DNA of 64,000 nucleotides from Prorocentrum cordatum (lineage: Eukaryota; Sar; Dinophyceae; Prorocentrales; Prorocentraceae). Below the pieces are notes generated by a model. The model was not told the DNA's origin, did no database searches, and saw only the letters and a list, made by a program, of their open reading frames with translations. Position numbers and translations under genes: made by a program. Below are positions 63,322-64,000 of the stretch, piece by piece. The first letter of the stretch is position 1. Every line of letters begins with the position of its first letter. The DNA is taken from contig CAUYUJ010014590.1 of NCBI GenBank assembly GCA_963575745.1, positions 161,001 to 225,000 of the forward strand. Reading direction: 5' to 3'.

Positions 63322-64000
63322 CCGCGAGTCGCGCGCGCGCGCCGTCTTCGGGGCTCTCTTGGGCCGTCCTCGGCCCCTCTTGACCCGTCTTGGCGCCCTC
63401 TTGGGCTGTCGCGGGGCCCTCGTGGAGGCTTCTTGGACCGTCTTGGTGCGGTCTTGGAGGGCTCTGGGGCCGCCCAGGAGCGGGGAACGCCCCAAAAGGC
63501 GCGCGTGCGAGACAAATATACGTTTTACGGAGGGAACGGGCGTTTTTGTGCGCTTAGAGGCCCTCTTGTGGTGATCGTGGATGCCTCTTGGGGCGTCTTG
63601 GGGGCCCCTGTAGCCGTCTGGAGGTCGTCGTCAGTGTTTTTGATCGCTCTTGGACCGTCGGGGACCACGTGCAGCTCTCTTCGAGGCCACTCGGGGCGCT
63701 CCTGGAGCGCTGTCGGGGCCGTTTTCTGAGCCCTTCTGGGCCGTCTTGGATGTTTGTTGGCCCGTCTTGGGGCCCTCTAGGGCTATATGGGAAACCCTCT
63801 TGGAGGCGTCTTGGGCCGTCTGGGAGCGGGTTTGGGGGGCTATGGGGCCGCCCAGGAGCGGGGGGCACCCCAAAAGGTGCACGTGCGAGAAACATATACG
63901 TTTTACGAAGGGAACGGGCGATTTTTTGCGTCTAGAGGCCCTCTTGTGGCGCATCGTGGATGCCTGTTGGGCCGTCTTGGGGGCCTCTTGAGCCGTCGGG
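63322..64000. repeat. R6 with a 370-bp tandem unit
   Basis: GCCGCCCAGGAGCGGGG, then CCCCAAAAGG, TATACGTTTTACG and GAACGGGCG occur at 63470-63545 and 63848-63920, 370-375 bp apart, each followed by CTAGAGGCCCTCTTGTGG-type sequence. Confidence 0.8.

Noticed and set aside
1-64000. rRNA, snRNA or telomere repeats
   Set aside because: No recognisable rRNA cores, snRNA motifs or TTTAGGG-type arrays were seen.

Overview
This is nuclear DNA of a dinoflagellate. The decisive evidence is a complete 22-nt dinoflagellate spliced-leader (DinoSL) sequence at 7409-7430, joined to a spliced-style 5'UTR instead of an SL-gene donor site. Other features fit: relatives of dinoflagellate-type LINE, Ty1/copia and Helitron-like elements, proteins with KKPAA motifs, no bacterial-style operons, and very abundant GC-rich tandem and dispersed repeats. 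Family statements rest on remembered sequence patterns; no database search was run.

Layout. 0-7.4 kb is repeats: a fossil MITE empty site (about 985-990), a tandem 150-165-bp family (2.4-3.4 kb), a composite satellite element (3.39-5.08 kb) and GTC and TA microsatellites. 7.39-8.62 kb holds the clearest event in the window: a full-length processed mRNA copy (SL, MAPEG-like reading frame with three in-frame stops, 3'UTR, A12 tail) flanked by a perfect 18-bp target-site duplication. 8.7-18.2 kb is again repeats, including a second copy of the composite satellite element. 18.36-23.68 kb, all on the minus strand, carries four intron-poor coding blocks that look like modules of one dinoflagellate-expanded, transposase-like gene, broken by a frameshift, a G9 tract and a fold-back element. 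25.8-28.4 kb is a decayed Helitron-like Rep region. 29.9-31.1 kb is a polypurine/GAT microsatellite block.

34.25-41.37 kb is interpreted as one decayed Ty1/copia retrotransposon: LTR-like direct repeats, an initiator-Met-type primer-binding site, and RT/RNase H fragments just before the 3' LTR. 42.2-42.5 kb has strong palindromes. 43.3-44.1 kb alternates ATCGATCTC and GGGACACCAC repeats. 46.0-47.0, 52.2-53.4 and 54.8-57.7 kb are three separate degenerate LINE pol fragments. 48.0 kb holds a 172-bp MITE whose empty paralogous site is at about 985-990. 48.95-49.62 kb is a 79-bp satellite running into a pentanucleotide array. 58.05-59.2 kb is a 160-bp satellite, followed by a Stowaway-like MITE (59.68-59.86 kb). 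The window ends with a probably expressed gene segment of CxxC zinc-binding repeats (62.6-63.3 kb), embedded in the commonest dispersed repeat here, here called R6 (based on CTTGGGGCC / GGCCCCAAG).

The pieces fit together as retroposition machinery and its products: LINEs with RT and RNase H, a copia element, and an mRNA retrocopy with hallmarks of target-primed reverse transcription, in a background of MITEs and expanding tandem arrays. Most long open frames elsewhere are by-products of microsatellites or of tandem arrays without stops and were not called as genes.
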